A DNA stretch of 64,000 bases, taken from contig CAJUDQ010000005.1 in NCBI GenBank assembly GCA_910585215.1, positions 24,354 to 88,353 of the forward strand, written 5' to 3'. Position 1 is the stretch's first letter, and every line of letters begins with the position of its first letter. The position numbers and the translations under genes were made by a program. Below the pieces are notes generated by a model. That model did not search any database, was not told where the DNA came from, and saw only the letters and a list, made by a program, of their open reading frames with translations. Shown piece after piece: positions 18,324 through 27,162 of the stretch. Source of the stretch: an uncultured Lachnospiraceae bacterium. GTDB lineage: Bacteria > Bacillota > Clostridia > Lachnospirales > Lachnospiraceae.

Positions 18324-18329
18324 ATCATT

Positions 18330-18358
18330 ATCATATATCAGAAAAATTATTTTGTCAA
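18330..18358 (-). promoter_or_regulatory. minus-strand sigma-A promoter in the mutS2/cotH gap
   Basis: TTGACA (18353-18358) and TATGAT (18330-18335), 17 bp apart, pointing toward the mutS2-like gene nearly 500 bp away. Confidence 0.6.
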
Positions 18359-18378
18359 TACTAAAATTTGTTTAAACA

Positions 18379-18407
18379 TTGTATCTTTTAGAAAAAAATG
18401 TTATACT
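18379..18407 (+). promoter_or_regulatory. promoter of the cotH-like gene
   Basis: TTGTAT (18379-18384) and TATACT (18402-18407), 17 bp apart; the start codon follows 38 bp downstream with TAGGAGG in front. Confidence 0.6.
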
Positions 18408-18444
18408 TTATTCTATATTTACAAAAGTTCTTTAGGAGGTATTT

Positions 18445-20592
18445 ATGGATAAAAAAAATTTTCTTCATTCAAAATGGAGGATACTTGCTTTATGTACAAT
18501 TTTATTTTTAGTCTTTTTTTCAGTTGGCGCATATTTTTTCATCAATAGAAGGCAGCCATCAGAAAAAAGTCCTTCTACCAATGCATCATCGGACAGTGTA
18601 TTTTTAACATTTGATAAAAATTATGCATGTGTAGATACCCCTCTTACTGTAACCTTTGCCGGTGCCTCAGGCACTGATATTACGTATCAGTGGAGTATTG
18701 ATGGAAAAGAAATCTCAAATTCCACAAATACCTATACTCCAACATCCGATGATTTGGAAAAGTTTATCACTGTTTCCGCATCTGATAAGACAAATTCCGC
18801 CTCTGCCTCCATTTACTGCAGCAGACTTCCGGTGATATATATCAATACAGAAAATTATATCGCAGACGTATATGTAGATGCTTCCATGAATATACAGGGA
18901 AACAGCGAATATCCAGATAATACGGATTTGTATTCCGGAAATATTTCCATAAAACTCCGTGGAAATTCTACCAGAAACCGTGAAAAGGCTCCCTATAAAA
19001 TAAAACTTGATAAAAAAAGCGACCTCTTTCATATGGGCGCAAATAAACACTGGGTATTGCTGGCAAATGATATTGATCATACGTTTCTCCGCAATAAGCT
19101 GATGTATGATTTTTCCGCTTCTCTTGGTGCTGATTTTGCGGCGGAATCCTTAAATGTCGCTCTTATACTGAATAATGAATATCGCGGCGTATATCAGCTT
19201 TGCGAACATGTTCGCGTTGGAAAAGAACGCGTCGATATCTTTGACTGGGAAAAACTTGCTGAAAATGCTGCGGCTGCAATTGCAAAAGAAACAGCGGAAA
19301 AAGAAAAATGGAGCAAGGAAGAAGAAAAAAAATGGCGTGATATGTTTGAAGATGAATTATGTTTTGACTTTTCATGGATAAGTTCCCCATATACTTTTAC
19401 ATATAATAAAATTACTTATACTATAGCAGATTATGTGGATATTCCTGATACCACTGGAGGATTTCTGCTAGAAATGGACTTTTACAATCTTCAGAATATG
19501 AATGGATTGACTACAAATTATCAACAGCCTTTTTATTTTAATACACCGGAATATGGCTATACAAATAAAGATTTGAAAGAATATGCACACAGATATCTTC
19601 AAAGCTTTGAATATGCATTGCACAGTGCGGATTTTATCTATCATGATTCGGATACACATTATCGGGGATTTGGAAATTATTATAATCCGGATACAGGCTG
19701 GATAAGTGATGAATATCAGGCGAATTATACAGATAAGGAAAACGACGGAAAGCATTATTCGCAGCTTTTTGATATGGATTCGTTAATTACCAATTTTTTT
19801 GTATGCGAGTTTTCCATGAACTGGGATTGTATGAAAAACAGTGTATTTGTCACAAAGGACCTAGACGGCCTTGCAAAGCTAAGTCCTGCATGGGATTTTG
19901 ACTGGGCGTTTGGCAATGACAACATGTTTAATATTTTTACCAATATTCCGGAAGAATGGCATACCACAAATAATTATTTTACAAATGAGCAGTATTATCA
20001 GTCTGTACAATGGAACAGATATCTGGTCAGAGACCCATATTTTCTTATGCTTGCCTATCACAGATATCATGAAATCAGACCAACTGTGATTGAGGATATT
20101 ATCAAGGATGGCGGATTTTTGGATGAATATTATGAAAAATATTACGAAGCAGGACTTGCCAATGATAAAAAATGGCAGATTACCTATGGACCATATCAGG
20201 GAAAAAATTATGAGGAATCGATGGCAGCCTTAAAGGAATTTATTACCACAAGAATTGCATGGATGGATAAACAGTTTGCATCTTATGAAACATTGATAAA
20301 TTCAATTGGATATTATAAACCTGATAACAAAATCAATATTACAGATGTCAGCTATAATGAAAATCATACAGTTTCTATCAGGGCATCTTCTTCTTTTAAC
20401 AATATTTCGGAAATTTCATTTCAGATAAATGGAACAGAGATTTTAAAAAGTGCAATTTCTTCCGATGGTATTGCAAATATTACATTTGATTCCTCAAAAT
20501 TAAATGAAACAGGAAAAAATATAGTACAGATTCATGGAATAGATAAAGACGGAAATTATCTGGAAGAAATTACAAATTATAAATTGTTTTAA
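18445..20592 (+). CDS. membrane-anchored CotH kinase-family protein with Ig-like domain
   Basis: A 715-residue protein. A single N-terminal membrane segment (about residues 12-33, no lipobox) leads to a Ser-rich spacer and a short Ig-like module ending in a TYTPTSDDLEKFITVSAS strand. The CotH domain follows: KLRGNSTRNREKAPYKIKL, HWVLLANDIDHTFLRNKL, and the conserved PAWDFDWAFGND near residue 485. CotH proteins are atypical kinases; B. subtilis CotH phosphorylates spore coat proteins, while many anaerobes carry secreted versions of unknown target. A second beta-sandwich (ISEISFQINGTEI) forms the C-terminus. A Lys/Glu-rich insert lies at about 278-300. It is expressed alone between a sigma-A promoter and a terminator, which argues against strict sporulation control. 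Confidence 0.88.
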   Translation: MDKKNFLHSKWRILALCTILFLVFFSVGAYFFINRRQPSEKSPSTNASSDSVFLTFDKNYACVDTPLTVTFAGASGTDITYQWSIDGKEISNSTNTYTPTSDDLEKFITVSASDKTNSASASIYCSRLPVIYINTENYIADVYVDASMNIQGNSEYPDNTDLYSGNISIKLRGNSTRNREKAPYKIKLDKKSDLFHMGANKHWVLLANDIDHTFLRNKLMYDFSASLGADFAAESLNVALILNNEYRGVYQLCEHVRVGKERVDIFDWEKLAENAAAAIAKETAEKEKWSKEEEKKWRDMFEDELCFDFSWISSPYTFTYNKITYTIADYVDIPDTTGGFLLEMDFYNLQNMNGLTTNYQQPFYFNTPEYGYTNKDLKEYAHRYLQSFEYALHSADFIYHDSDTHYRGFGNYYNPDTGWISDEYQANYTDKENDGKHYSQLFDMDSLITNFFVCEFSMNWDCMKNSVFVTKDLDGLAKLSPAWDFDWAFGNDNMFNIFTNIPEEWHTTNNYFTNEQYYQSVQWNRYLVRDPYFLMLAYHRYHEIRPTVIEDIIKDGGFLDEYYEKYYEAGLANDKKWQITYGPYQGKNYEESMAALKEFITTRIAWMDKQFASYETLINSIGYYKPDNKINITDVSYNENHTVSIRASSSFNNISEISFQINGTEILKSAISSDGIANITFDSSKLNETGKNIVQIHGIDKDGNYLEEITNYKLF

Positions 20593-20650
20593 AAATAAAT
20601 CAGCAGATTTTCTGTAATATTATATACATAATTATTACAGACAAGACAGA

Positions 20651-20700
20651 GAAGCGACATTCAGAGGATTGATACTATCCTGAACTGCCGCTTCTTTTCA
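20651..20700. terminator. bidirectional terminator after the cotH-like gene
   Basis: GAAGCG (20651-20656) pairs with CGCTTC (20689-20694), with an inner TTCAG-GGAT/ATCC-TGAA stem, followed by TTTT on the plus strand. It separates the convergent PARG-like gene. Confidence 0.75.
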
Positions 20701-20751
20701 TATCTCATTATATTTACAACAATACTTTCATCTTTCACACGGTTTCTATTT

Positions 20752-21582
20752 TTAGAAAATTTCCTGAAAAGCTTTGATACAACTTTGCGAAGAGGTATTG
20801 TCCATTACGGCAAAAACGATGCTTTCAAATTTATTCCAAAAGAAATCCTCCAAAAGCTCTTTCCACCATGCTGCAATTTTATTCGGGTCATTGCGAAATA
20901 CTCCACATCCGTAAGCGCCCAAAACTAGATGACTGCATTTCTGTTCTGCAAAAATAGCAAGTGACAGTTTCATACGGCGTTTCATTACCTGTTCTGCCTT
21001 TTCTATATTTTCACCTTTTAATAAAACCTGTCCCATATTTACTGCCGGAAGTGTTAATACAGAAGCTGTAACTGGTTTTTTCAACAGTCTGAATCGTCCG
21101 TCACGAAAAAAAGCCACCTTTGGAGAATAGATTGCATAATCTGTATACATCATGGTATTGCAGAGACGATTGCTTTTATAATATTCTTCATGCACTGTCA
21201 GAGTTTTATAAAGACAGCTTGAGACGGCAAGACTTTCCTCTTGTGCCATTGCTCCGTTTAAAAAGCCTCCGCCTGGATTTTTTGCGCTGGCAAAATTCAA
21301 AACAGCGATATCCTTCTTTCCTTCTTCTGACAATTTTAAAATGGCATCTACAGAAGAACAGTTACAGACATCCAAATTTTTTTTGCCCAAATCTTTCTTT
21401 GTATTATATTCTGATGATTTATAGGTATCTAAAAGCGCTGTGCCCTGTTCCGGAGTCAGAAGAAAGCTTTCTTTTACAGAGTGTTCCAAAAGCTCTCTGA
21501 TTTCTATTTTTTCTCCCTCTGTTTCATAATATCCCTGTTCCATAATGTTCAGTGTTTGTTTGGCAGTTGCTTTTCTATCCAT
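20752..21582 (-). CDS. TIGR02452-family protein, bacterial PARG-like macrodomain
   Basis: A 276-residue protein of the TIGR02452 family. The catalytic signature of poly(ADP-ribose) glycohydrolases is visible: NFASAKNPGGGFLNGAMAQEES, containing the GGG loop and the paired Glu residues of the QEE motif (in the part GGGFLNGAMAQEE). Near the C-terminus VLGAYGCGVFRNDP is the usual macrodomain strand. An N-terminal helical accessory domain precedes it. Such enzymes remove ADP-ribose from proteins or degrade poly(ADP-ribose); the bacterial substrates are mostly unknown and no ADP-ribosyltransferase is nearby. It is 25 bp downstream of the dehydratase-like gene, so it may be the last gene of that operon. 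Start has AAAGGAGAG. Confidence 0.88.
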   Translation of the reverse strand: MDRKATAKQTLNIMEQGYYETEGEKIEIRELLEHSVKESFLLTPEQGTALLDTYKSSEYNTKKDLGKKNLDVCNCSSVDAILKLSEEGKKDIAVLNFASAKNPGGGFLNGAMAQEESLAVSSCLYKTLTVHEEYYKSNRLCNTMMYTDYAIYSPKVAFFRDGRFRLLKKPVTASVLTLPAVNMGQVLLKGENIEKAEQVMKRRMKLSLAIFAEQKCSHLVLGAYGCGVFRNDPNKIAAWWKELLEDFFWNKFESIVFAVMDNTSSQSCIKAFQEIF

Positions 21583-21607
21583 CTGAAATCTCTCCTTTAT
21601 AAATTTG

Positions 21608-22852
21608 CTAATTTTCCCTTGCCAGTGCCAGCATTAATTTAATACGATTTTCCTGATTGACTCTGGTTGCACCGGCATCATAATCAATTGCGCATATATT
21701 TGCCTCTTTATACTGTTCGTTCAGACTGCGAATCATTCCCTTTCCAGCAATATGGTTTGGCAGGCATCCAAACGGCTGTACACAGACAATATTTTTATAT
21801 CCCTTTTCAATCAGCTCTGCCATTTCTGCTGTAAGAAGCCATCCTTCTCCCATACAGACACCACGGCTGATAGTTTGTTCTCCAAGTTTTTTCAATGCCT
21901 GAAAAGAAATCGGCTTTTCAAAACGTGGATACTGCTTCAAGACAGACAACATGGTTTTTTCCAGCATTTCCACATATTTTACTGCAATCCTGCTGAACAT
22001 CAGTCCTTTTTTGTCCCCATACAAGCGATAATTTTCCATACCAATATTCAGACTGTACAATGCAAATCCCAAAATTCCGGGAACCATAATTTCAGCTCCC
22101 TGTTCTACCAGATAATCCTGAAGATGATTGTTTCCAAAATCCGCATATTTTACATACAGTTCACCCACAATGCCCACCTTTGGTTTCTCTTTTTTTATCA
22201 CTGGGATATGGTTAAAATCATCTGCAATCGCGCGAAAATTGCGCGCGATGGAAGCTCTGGTAATCCCTTTATTATGCGAAATTTGATTGTTTAAACGTTT
22301 TGTCCATCTTTTTGTCAGCTTTTTCGATGCACCTTTTTCTTTCTCATATGGACGTACCTGATTGCGTAAAAGCATAATAAAATCTCCATACAGCCATGTA
22401 ATCAGCCCTTTTAAAAACATGGGCGCCGTTACTCGAAATCCGGTATTTTTTTCAATTCCGCCAAAATTAACCGATACAACCGGAACATAATCAAATCCTG
22501 CAGTTTTTAATGCTTTGCGAAGCAAATGCACATAGTTTGAAGCGCGGCATCCGCCTCCTGTCTGATAAAGCATAAGAGCAGTTTTTTTCGGGTCATAATC
22601 TTTGGATTCCAGTGCATAAATAAGCTGTCCGATTACAATAATTGCAGGATAACAGGCATCATTGTGCACATATTTTAATCCGGTATCAATAATTTTCTGC
22701 CCTGAATAATTAAGAAAATCTATATGATATCCTTCTTTTCGGAAAACCTCTCCCATCAGGCTGAAATGCATAGGAAGTGCATTTGGAATCAGTATGGTAT
22801 GTGTCTGCTTCATTTCCGCTGTAAATTCCGGATAAATTTCATTTGTTGCCAT
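21608..22852 (-). CDS. 2-hydroxyacyl-CoA dehydratase (HgdB-like) domain protein
   Basis: A 414-residue protein related to the iron-sulfur subunits of 2-hydroxyacyl-CoA dehydratases. Conserved Cys motifs include NDACYPAI, TGGGCRASNY and, near the C-terminus, VQPFGCLPNHIAGKGM, all usual cluster ligands or neighbours in the COG3580/COG3581-type members. In many clostridia this region is the C-terminal part of one protein of about 1400 residues that also contains two activase domains; here it is a separate gene, 74 bp downstream of the activase gene. The substrate is unknown; this subgroup is not assigned to the well-known glutamate or phenyllactate pathways. Confidence 0.85.
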   Translation of the reverse strand: MATNEIYPEFTAEMKQTHTILIPNALPMHFSLMGEVFRKEGYHIDFLNYSGQKIIDTGLKYVHNDACYPAIIVIGQLIYALESKDYDPKKTALMLYQTGGGCRASNYVHLLRKALKTAGFDYVPVVSVNFGGIEKNTGFRVTAPMFLKGLITWLYGDFIMLLRNQVRPYEKEKGASKKLTKRWTKRLNNQISHNKGITRASIARNFRAIADDFNHIPVIKKEKPKVGIVGELYVKYADFGNNHLQDYLVEQGAEIMVPGILGFALYSLNIGMENYRLYGDKKGLMFSRIAVKYVEMLEKTMLSVLKQYPRFEKPISFQALKKLGEQTISRGVCMGEGWLLTAEMAELIEKGYKNIVCVQPFGCLPNHIAGKGMIRSLNEQYKEANICAIDYDAGATRVNQENRIKLMLALAREN

Positions 22853-22926
22853 ATGCTACCTCTTTATTTTACTCTCTTTTTTGTTTTGGTGTAACCTCAA
22901 GATTTTTAGGAAACTATCTGAGGCTA

Positions 22927-25902
22927 TTATTGATTTTCTATTCCGACAGCAGCAAAAAGACTTCGAATACGTATTTTTGCTGCTCCCATATTTGTAACCT
23001 CGTCAATTTTTAGCTGTGTATAAATTTTTCCAGCTTCTTCCAAAATAGCTCTGGTTTCATCGCTGGTAATGGCATCTACTCCACAGCCAAAGGAAATAAA
23101 CTGAATCAGATTTATATTTTTGTTTTTTCCCATTTCTGCTACATATTTTGCCGCCGAATATAATCTGGCATGATAAGTCCACTGATTTAACACAGTAGTA
23201 CGGAATTTTTCTGTAGAATTGCTTAATCCGTCTTCTGAAACAACGACTGCTCCAAGCTCACAGATAAAATTGTCAAGACCATGATTAATTTCAGGGTCCA
23301 TATGATATGGCCTGCCGGCAATCACAATAACCGGCCGGTGCTGTTTTTCTGCCTCTTCAAGAAAATGCTTTGTTTGTACACGAACTTTTCTCATATAGCT
23401 TTCATATTCCTGATAAGCCAAATCTGCTGCTCTTTTTACCTGTTTTACAGTAAATTTGCAGGACATATAATGATTTAATATCTTTGTAAACTTTTTTGGA
23501 AATTCTCTGCGATTATGAATACCAACAAAATCATAAATAAATCTGGTATGCTTTACTGCTTTTACATTTGCCTTAATTACCTCTGGATAATATGCCACTA
23601 CAGGACAATTATAATGGTTGTCTCCCTTTTCTTCATCAAAATTATAACTCATGCAAGGATAAAAAATAGCATCCGGTTTTTCTTTCAGCAATGCTTCTAT
23701 ATGTCCATGTACAAGCTTTGCTGGAAAACAGATTGTATCAGATGGAATCGTATGCTGTCCGGACAGAAAAAGTTTTCTTGTACTTGGAGGAGATACGATT
23801 ACATGAAAGCCAAGCTCGTGAAATATGGTATGCCAGAATGGCAACAGCTCATACATATTCAGTACCATCGGAATTCCGATGGTCTTCTTTTCTTTGTTAT
23901 AGTCATCTTTACAATAACAGCTGAGAAGTTTTCTTTTATATTCGTATAAATTATATTTTGGATATTTCGATTTTATTTTTAATGGTTTTTCACAGCGATT
24001 GCCCGCAATAAAAGTCCGATTATCACCAAAGGAATTGACAGTAAGCTGACAGTGATTATCACAGCTTTGACATTTTACAATCTTTACTTCATGTTTAAAA
24101 TTTATCAGCTGTTCTCTGCTTATAAAAGAACTTTTTTTATTTATGCAGTCAGCGGTAATGGGATTCTGACTGGTTCCATGACCTGTACCGGCTGTATGTT
24201 GTATCGCATATAGTGCCGCGCCATATGCTCCCATAAGTCCTGAAATAGAAGGACGTACTACTTCTTTTTGTATTTCCTGTTCAAATGCCCGAAGAACTGC
24301 ATTGTTTAAAAATGTTCCTCCCTGTACTACAATATGTTCACCGAGGTCTTTTGCAGAACCACAACGAATCACTTTATACAGTGCATTTTTGACAACGCTC
24401 ATGGAAAGACCTGCAGAGATATTCTCTACCGATGCGCCATCTTTTTGAGCCTGTTTTACAGAACTGTTCATAAAAACAGTACATCTTGACCCAAGCTCTA
24501 CTGGTTTTGAAGCATATAATCCAAGCTCTGCAAATTCTTTAATATCATAATGAAGAGCTTCTGCAAAGGTCTGTAAAAAAGAACCGCAGCCGGAAGAACA
24601 GGCTTCATTTAAAAAAATATTGTCAATCGCATGATTATGTATTTTAAAGCATTTAATATCCTGCCCGCCGATATCAATAATAAAATCTACTTCTGGCATA
24701 AATTTTGCAGCGGCTGTGTAATGGGCAATTGTCTCTACAATACCAGTATCTATACCAAAAGCATGTTTAATAATATCTTCACCATATCCGGTTACTGCCG
24801 TCCCTCCAAATACAATATCCGGCCATTTCTGATAAATTTCCATCAGATAATCACGGATAATGGGAACGGGATTTCCATGATTCATACGATACATTTGACT
24901 TAAAATATCACCATTTTTATTGCATATCACGGCTTTTACTGTAGTAGAACCCGCATCAATCCCAAGATACATGGGATTGTCCACCTTTGACAGATATTTT
25001 ATATGAGAAGAATTTTTCTCATGTCGGGTGCAAAAATTCATATATTCTTCTTTGGAAGAGAATAGCGGCTTACAGCTTAGATATGTTTCCTGACTGGAAT
25101 AATTCTGAATACAATCCGCCAGCCTAGAAAGATTCTGTGCTGTTCCACTGCCGGAAGCAGCAGCACCAATTGCTACATAATAGAGGGAATATTCCGGACA
25201 AATGCCCTGAAGCTTCAAAGTTTCGTTAAAGCTCTTCTGAAGCTCCGAAAAAAAAGTAAGAGGACCACCAAGATATAATATATTTCCCGTGATTTCTCTT
25301 CCCTGCGCCAATCCTCCGATTGTCTGATTTACTACAGCCTTTAAAATACTTGCAGCAATATTGGGAATCTCGGCTCCCTGATTTAAAAGCGGCTGTATAT
25401 CTGATTTTGCAAACACACCACATCGAGATGCAATTGTATACAGCTTGTCATGGGTTTGAGCCAGTAAATTCAATTCATCAGGAGTAATATGAAGCAAAGT
25501 TGCCATCTGGTCAATAAATGCTCCTGTTCCACCCGCACAGCTTCCATTCATTCGTGCTTCAAAGCCGTTTGTCAAAAACAGAATTTTGGCATCCTCTCCT
25601 CCCAATTCAATCACAACATCTGTTCCGGGCATTAATTGATTTACAGCTTTTCTTGTAGAATAAACCTCCTGTACAAAAGGAATATTCAAATTTTCAGCAA
25701 GTCCCATTCCGGCGGAACCGGAAATTGTCACAAGCATATCTTCTGTTTTTGTTCTGGAGGAAATTTCTCGAAGCTGTTGTTCAAGCACTGTTGAAATTTG
25801 TGAAAAATGGCGCTGATATGAGGAATAAATCACTTTATTATTCTCTGATAATACAATACATTTAATGGTAGTAGAACCAATATCGAGTCCTAGTTTCTTC
25901 AT
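22927..25902 (-). CDS. double acyl-CoA dehydratase activase with DUF2229 domain
   Basis: A 991-residue protein with two BcrAD/BadFG-type ASKHA ATPase domains in tandem. The first (about residues 1-260) has LGLDIGSTTIK, ELGGEDAKI and Cys122 (NGSCAGGTGAF) and Cys161 (ASRCGVF), whose 39-residue spacing matches the [4Fe-4S] ligands of HgdC activase. The second (about 310-580) has YLGIDAGSTTVK, IDIGGQDIK and NEACSSGCGSF with GSRCTVF. A DUF2229-type region (IGIPMVLNMYELLPFW onward) follows. These proteins use ATP to drive low-potential electron transfer to a dehydratase partner, presumably the HgdB-like protein encoded next. It begins 2 nt after the queH stop and lacks a strong SD site, suggesting coupled translation. 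Confidence 0.9.
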   Translation of the reverse strand: MKKLGLDIGSTTIKCIVLSENNKVIYSSYQRHFSQISTVLEQQLREISSRTKTEDMLVTISGSAGMGLAENLNIPFVQEVYSTRKAVNQLMPGTDVVIELGGEDAKILFLTNGFEARMNGSCAGGTGAFIDQMATLLHITPDELNLLAQTHDKLYTIASRCGVFAKSDIQPLLNQGAEIPNIAASILKAVVNQTIGGLAQGREITGNILYLGGPLTFFSELQKSFNETLKLQGICPEYSLYYVAIGAAASGSGTAQNLSRLADCIQNYSSQETYLSCKPLFSSKEEYMNFCTRHEKNSSHIKYLSKVDNPMYLGIDAGSTTVKAVICNKNGDILSQMYRMNHGNPVPIIRDYLMEIYQKWPDIVFGGTAVTGYGEDIIKHAFGIDTGIVETIAHYTAAAKFMPEVDFIIDIGGQDIKCFKIHNHAIDNIFLNEACSSGCGSFLQTFAEALHYDIKEFAELGLYASKPVELGSRCTVFMNSSVKQAQKDGASVENISAGLSMSVVKNALYKVIRCGSAKDLGEHIVVQGGTFLNNAVLRAFEQEIQKEVVRPSISGLMGAYGAALYAIQHTAGTGHGTSQNPITADCINKKSSFISREQLINFKHEVKIVKCQSCDNHCQLTVNSFGDNRTFIAGNRCEKPLKIKSKYPKYNLYEYKRKLLSCYCKDDYNKEKKTIGIPMVLNMYELLPFWHTIFHELGFHVIVSPPSTRKLFLSGQHTIPSDTICFPAKLVHGHIEALLKEKPDAIFYPCMSYNFDEEKGDNHYNCPVVAYYPEVIKANVKAVKHTRFIYDFVGIHNRREFPKKFTKILNHYMSCKFTVKQVKRAADLAYQEYESYMRKVRVQTKHFLEEAEKQHRPVIVIAGRPYHMDPEINHGLDNFICELGAVVVSEDGLSNSTEKFRTTVLNQWTYHARLYSAAKYVAEMGKNKNINLIQFISFGCGVDAITSDETRAILEEAGKIYTQLKIDEVTNMGAAKIRIRSLFAAVGIENQ

Positions 25903-25904
25903 TT

Positions 25905-26549
25905 TTATTCACACTTTCTAAAATCCTGATTTTTCTCGAGACGTTTTGCTGAATAGACACATCCACAATAATTTTGACGGTACAGTTTATATTCTTTTGA
26001 CAGTTCTACCGAACGCTGATATCCATTTTTTTTCTTAAAATCTGAAACCAGATAGGAAATTCCATATTCTTTTTCAAGCTCCAGGCCAATTTCATTTAAT
26101 TTTTCCGCATTTTTTAAAGGGCTGATGGATAATGTTGTGGTAAAATAGTCAAATCCCAGTTTTTTTGCTGTCTTTGCAGCATACTCCAGTCTCAGTCTGT
26201 AACATTTCAGGCATCTTTCGCCCCCTTCTTCTGCATCTTCCAGTCCTTTTACGATAGAATAAAAATCCTCTGGAGTATATTCTGTACGAATCAACTGGAC
26301 AGGATTAAAAAAAGACATGGAATTGATAAAACGTTCCTGTTCCAAAATTCTGTATTCATATTCTGTTTTTGGAAAAATGTTGGGATTATAATACAATACT
26401 GTAATACGAAAATAATTTGATAGATATTCCAAAACATAGCTGCTGCATGGGGCGCAGCAGCTATGAATGAGTAAACTAGGAATAAACTTTTCCTGTATAT
26501 GCCGGTGAATGATTTTTTCCAGTTCCTTTTGATAATTTTTCTTGTTCAT
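25905..26549 (-). CDS. queH: epoxyqueuosine reductase QueH
   Basis: A 214-residue iron-sulfur enzyme catalysing the last step of queuosine formation in tRNA, reduction of epoxyqueuosine, as the non-cobalamin alternative to QueG. The four cysteine motifs are present: HSCCAPCSSYV near residue 29, RCLKCYRLR near 113, and QNYCGCVYS near 193. Length is typical. It heads the queH-activase-dehydratase-PARG string; the functional relation to these genes is not obvious beyond shared iron-sulfur chemistry. Confidence 0.92.
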   Translation of the reverse strand: MNKKNYQKELEKIIHRHIQEKFIPSLLIHSCCAPCSSYVLEYLSNYFRITVLYYNPNIFPKTEYEYRILEQERFINSMSFFNPVQLIRTEYTPEDFYSIVKGLEDAEEGGERCLKCYRLRLEYAAKTAKKLGFDYFTTTLSISPLKNAEKLNEIGLELEKEYGISYLVSDFKKKNGYQRSVELSKEYKLYRQNYCGCVYSAKRLEKNQDFRKCE

Positions 26550-26637
26550 AACAGTTTCCTTGTGTACTATCCGTTTCCTTATTTAAAAATTTGTTTTATT
26601 TTTCAAAGAGCTTTCTTTGGATATTTCAGAGAAGGGA

Positions 26638-27090
26638 TTAAAAATATTTTTTACTTCCCCATAAATTACTTTTTCTTAAATCCAAATATTCCGAATAGGC
26701 TCGTTCTACAATCTGCTTTTCATTTGAAAATCTCAAAAGATGATAAGCTTCAATAAACTTATAATAGCCTGAATCCAAAAAATACTCTTCACGCTGTGGT
26801 TTGCTGTAATAGCTGTCTGCCATCATCAGATACCAGTGAACCTCCTTTTCTACAATATCCTCTGGAGTGGTAAAGGTGTACTGGCTTTTTCCAATATACT
26901 TGATGACTGATGCAATTACACCGCTTTCCTCCCGGACTTCCCGAAGAGCTGTTTCTTTATATTCTTCACCGGGCTCCACGGTCCCCTTTGGCAAAACCCA
27001 TCCTTCATATTTATTTTTGATATTTTTATAAAGGACCAATATTTTACCTCGAAAAATCACCACACCGCCGCAGCTTATCGCTTTTATCAT
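26638..27090 (-). CDS. Nudix hydrolase
   Basis: A 150-residue Nudix-fold hydrolase. The Nudix box is complete: GTVEPGEEYKET followed by REVREESGV, with the catalytic Glu pair. It probably hydrolyses a nucleoside diphosphate derivative; the substrate is not predictable, though bis(5'-nucleosyl)-tetraphosphatase-like enzymes have this size. I start at the ATG at 27090 because an AGGAGG site lies 8 nt upstream; an in-frame ATG further upstream has no such site. It has its own promoter overlapping the end of the PBP gene. Confidence 0.88.
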   Translation of the reverse strand: MIKAISCGGVVIFRGKILVLYKNIKNKYEGWVLPKGTVEPGEEYKETALREVREESGVIASVIKYIGKSQYTFTTPEDIVEKEVHWYLMMADSYYSKPQREEYFLDSGYYKFIEAYHLLRFSNEKQIVERAYSEYLDLRKSNLWGSKKYF

Positions 27091-27133
27091 AGCGCATACC
27101 TCCTGTCGTGGTGTGTATTTCACCATTGACACT

Positions 27134-27162
27134 AGTATACCCTATTTATTTGAACTAATCAA
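27134..27162 (-). promoter_or_regulatory. promoter of the Nudix gene
   Basis: TTGATT (27157-27162) and TATACT (27134-27139) on the minus strand, 17 bp apart; the -35 box overlaps the last codons of the PBP gene. Confidence 0.6.

Larger units (their letters stand above)
17829..18444. other. 616-bp intergenic region between mutS2-like and cotH genes
   Basis: This A/T-rich gap has no long ORF on either strand. It holds the cotH promoter on the plus strand, a strong minus-strand promoter at 18330-18358, and a minus-strand hairpin terminator at 17974-17997 that would stop that transcript before the mutS2-like gene. The rest is unassigned. Confidence 0.6.

Noticed and set aside
22853..22926. frameshift splitting a single activase-dehydratase gene
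   Set aside because: The 74-bp gap contains a proper ribosome site (AAAGAGG) before the second gene and the first ends with a normal C-terminus, so two separate genes are more likely.
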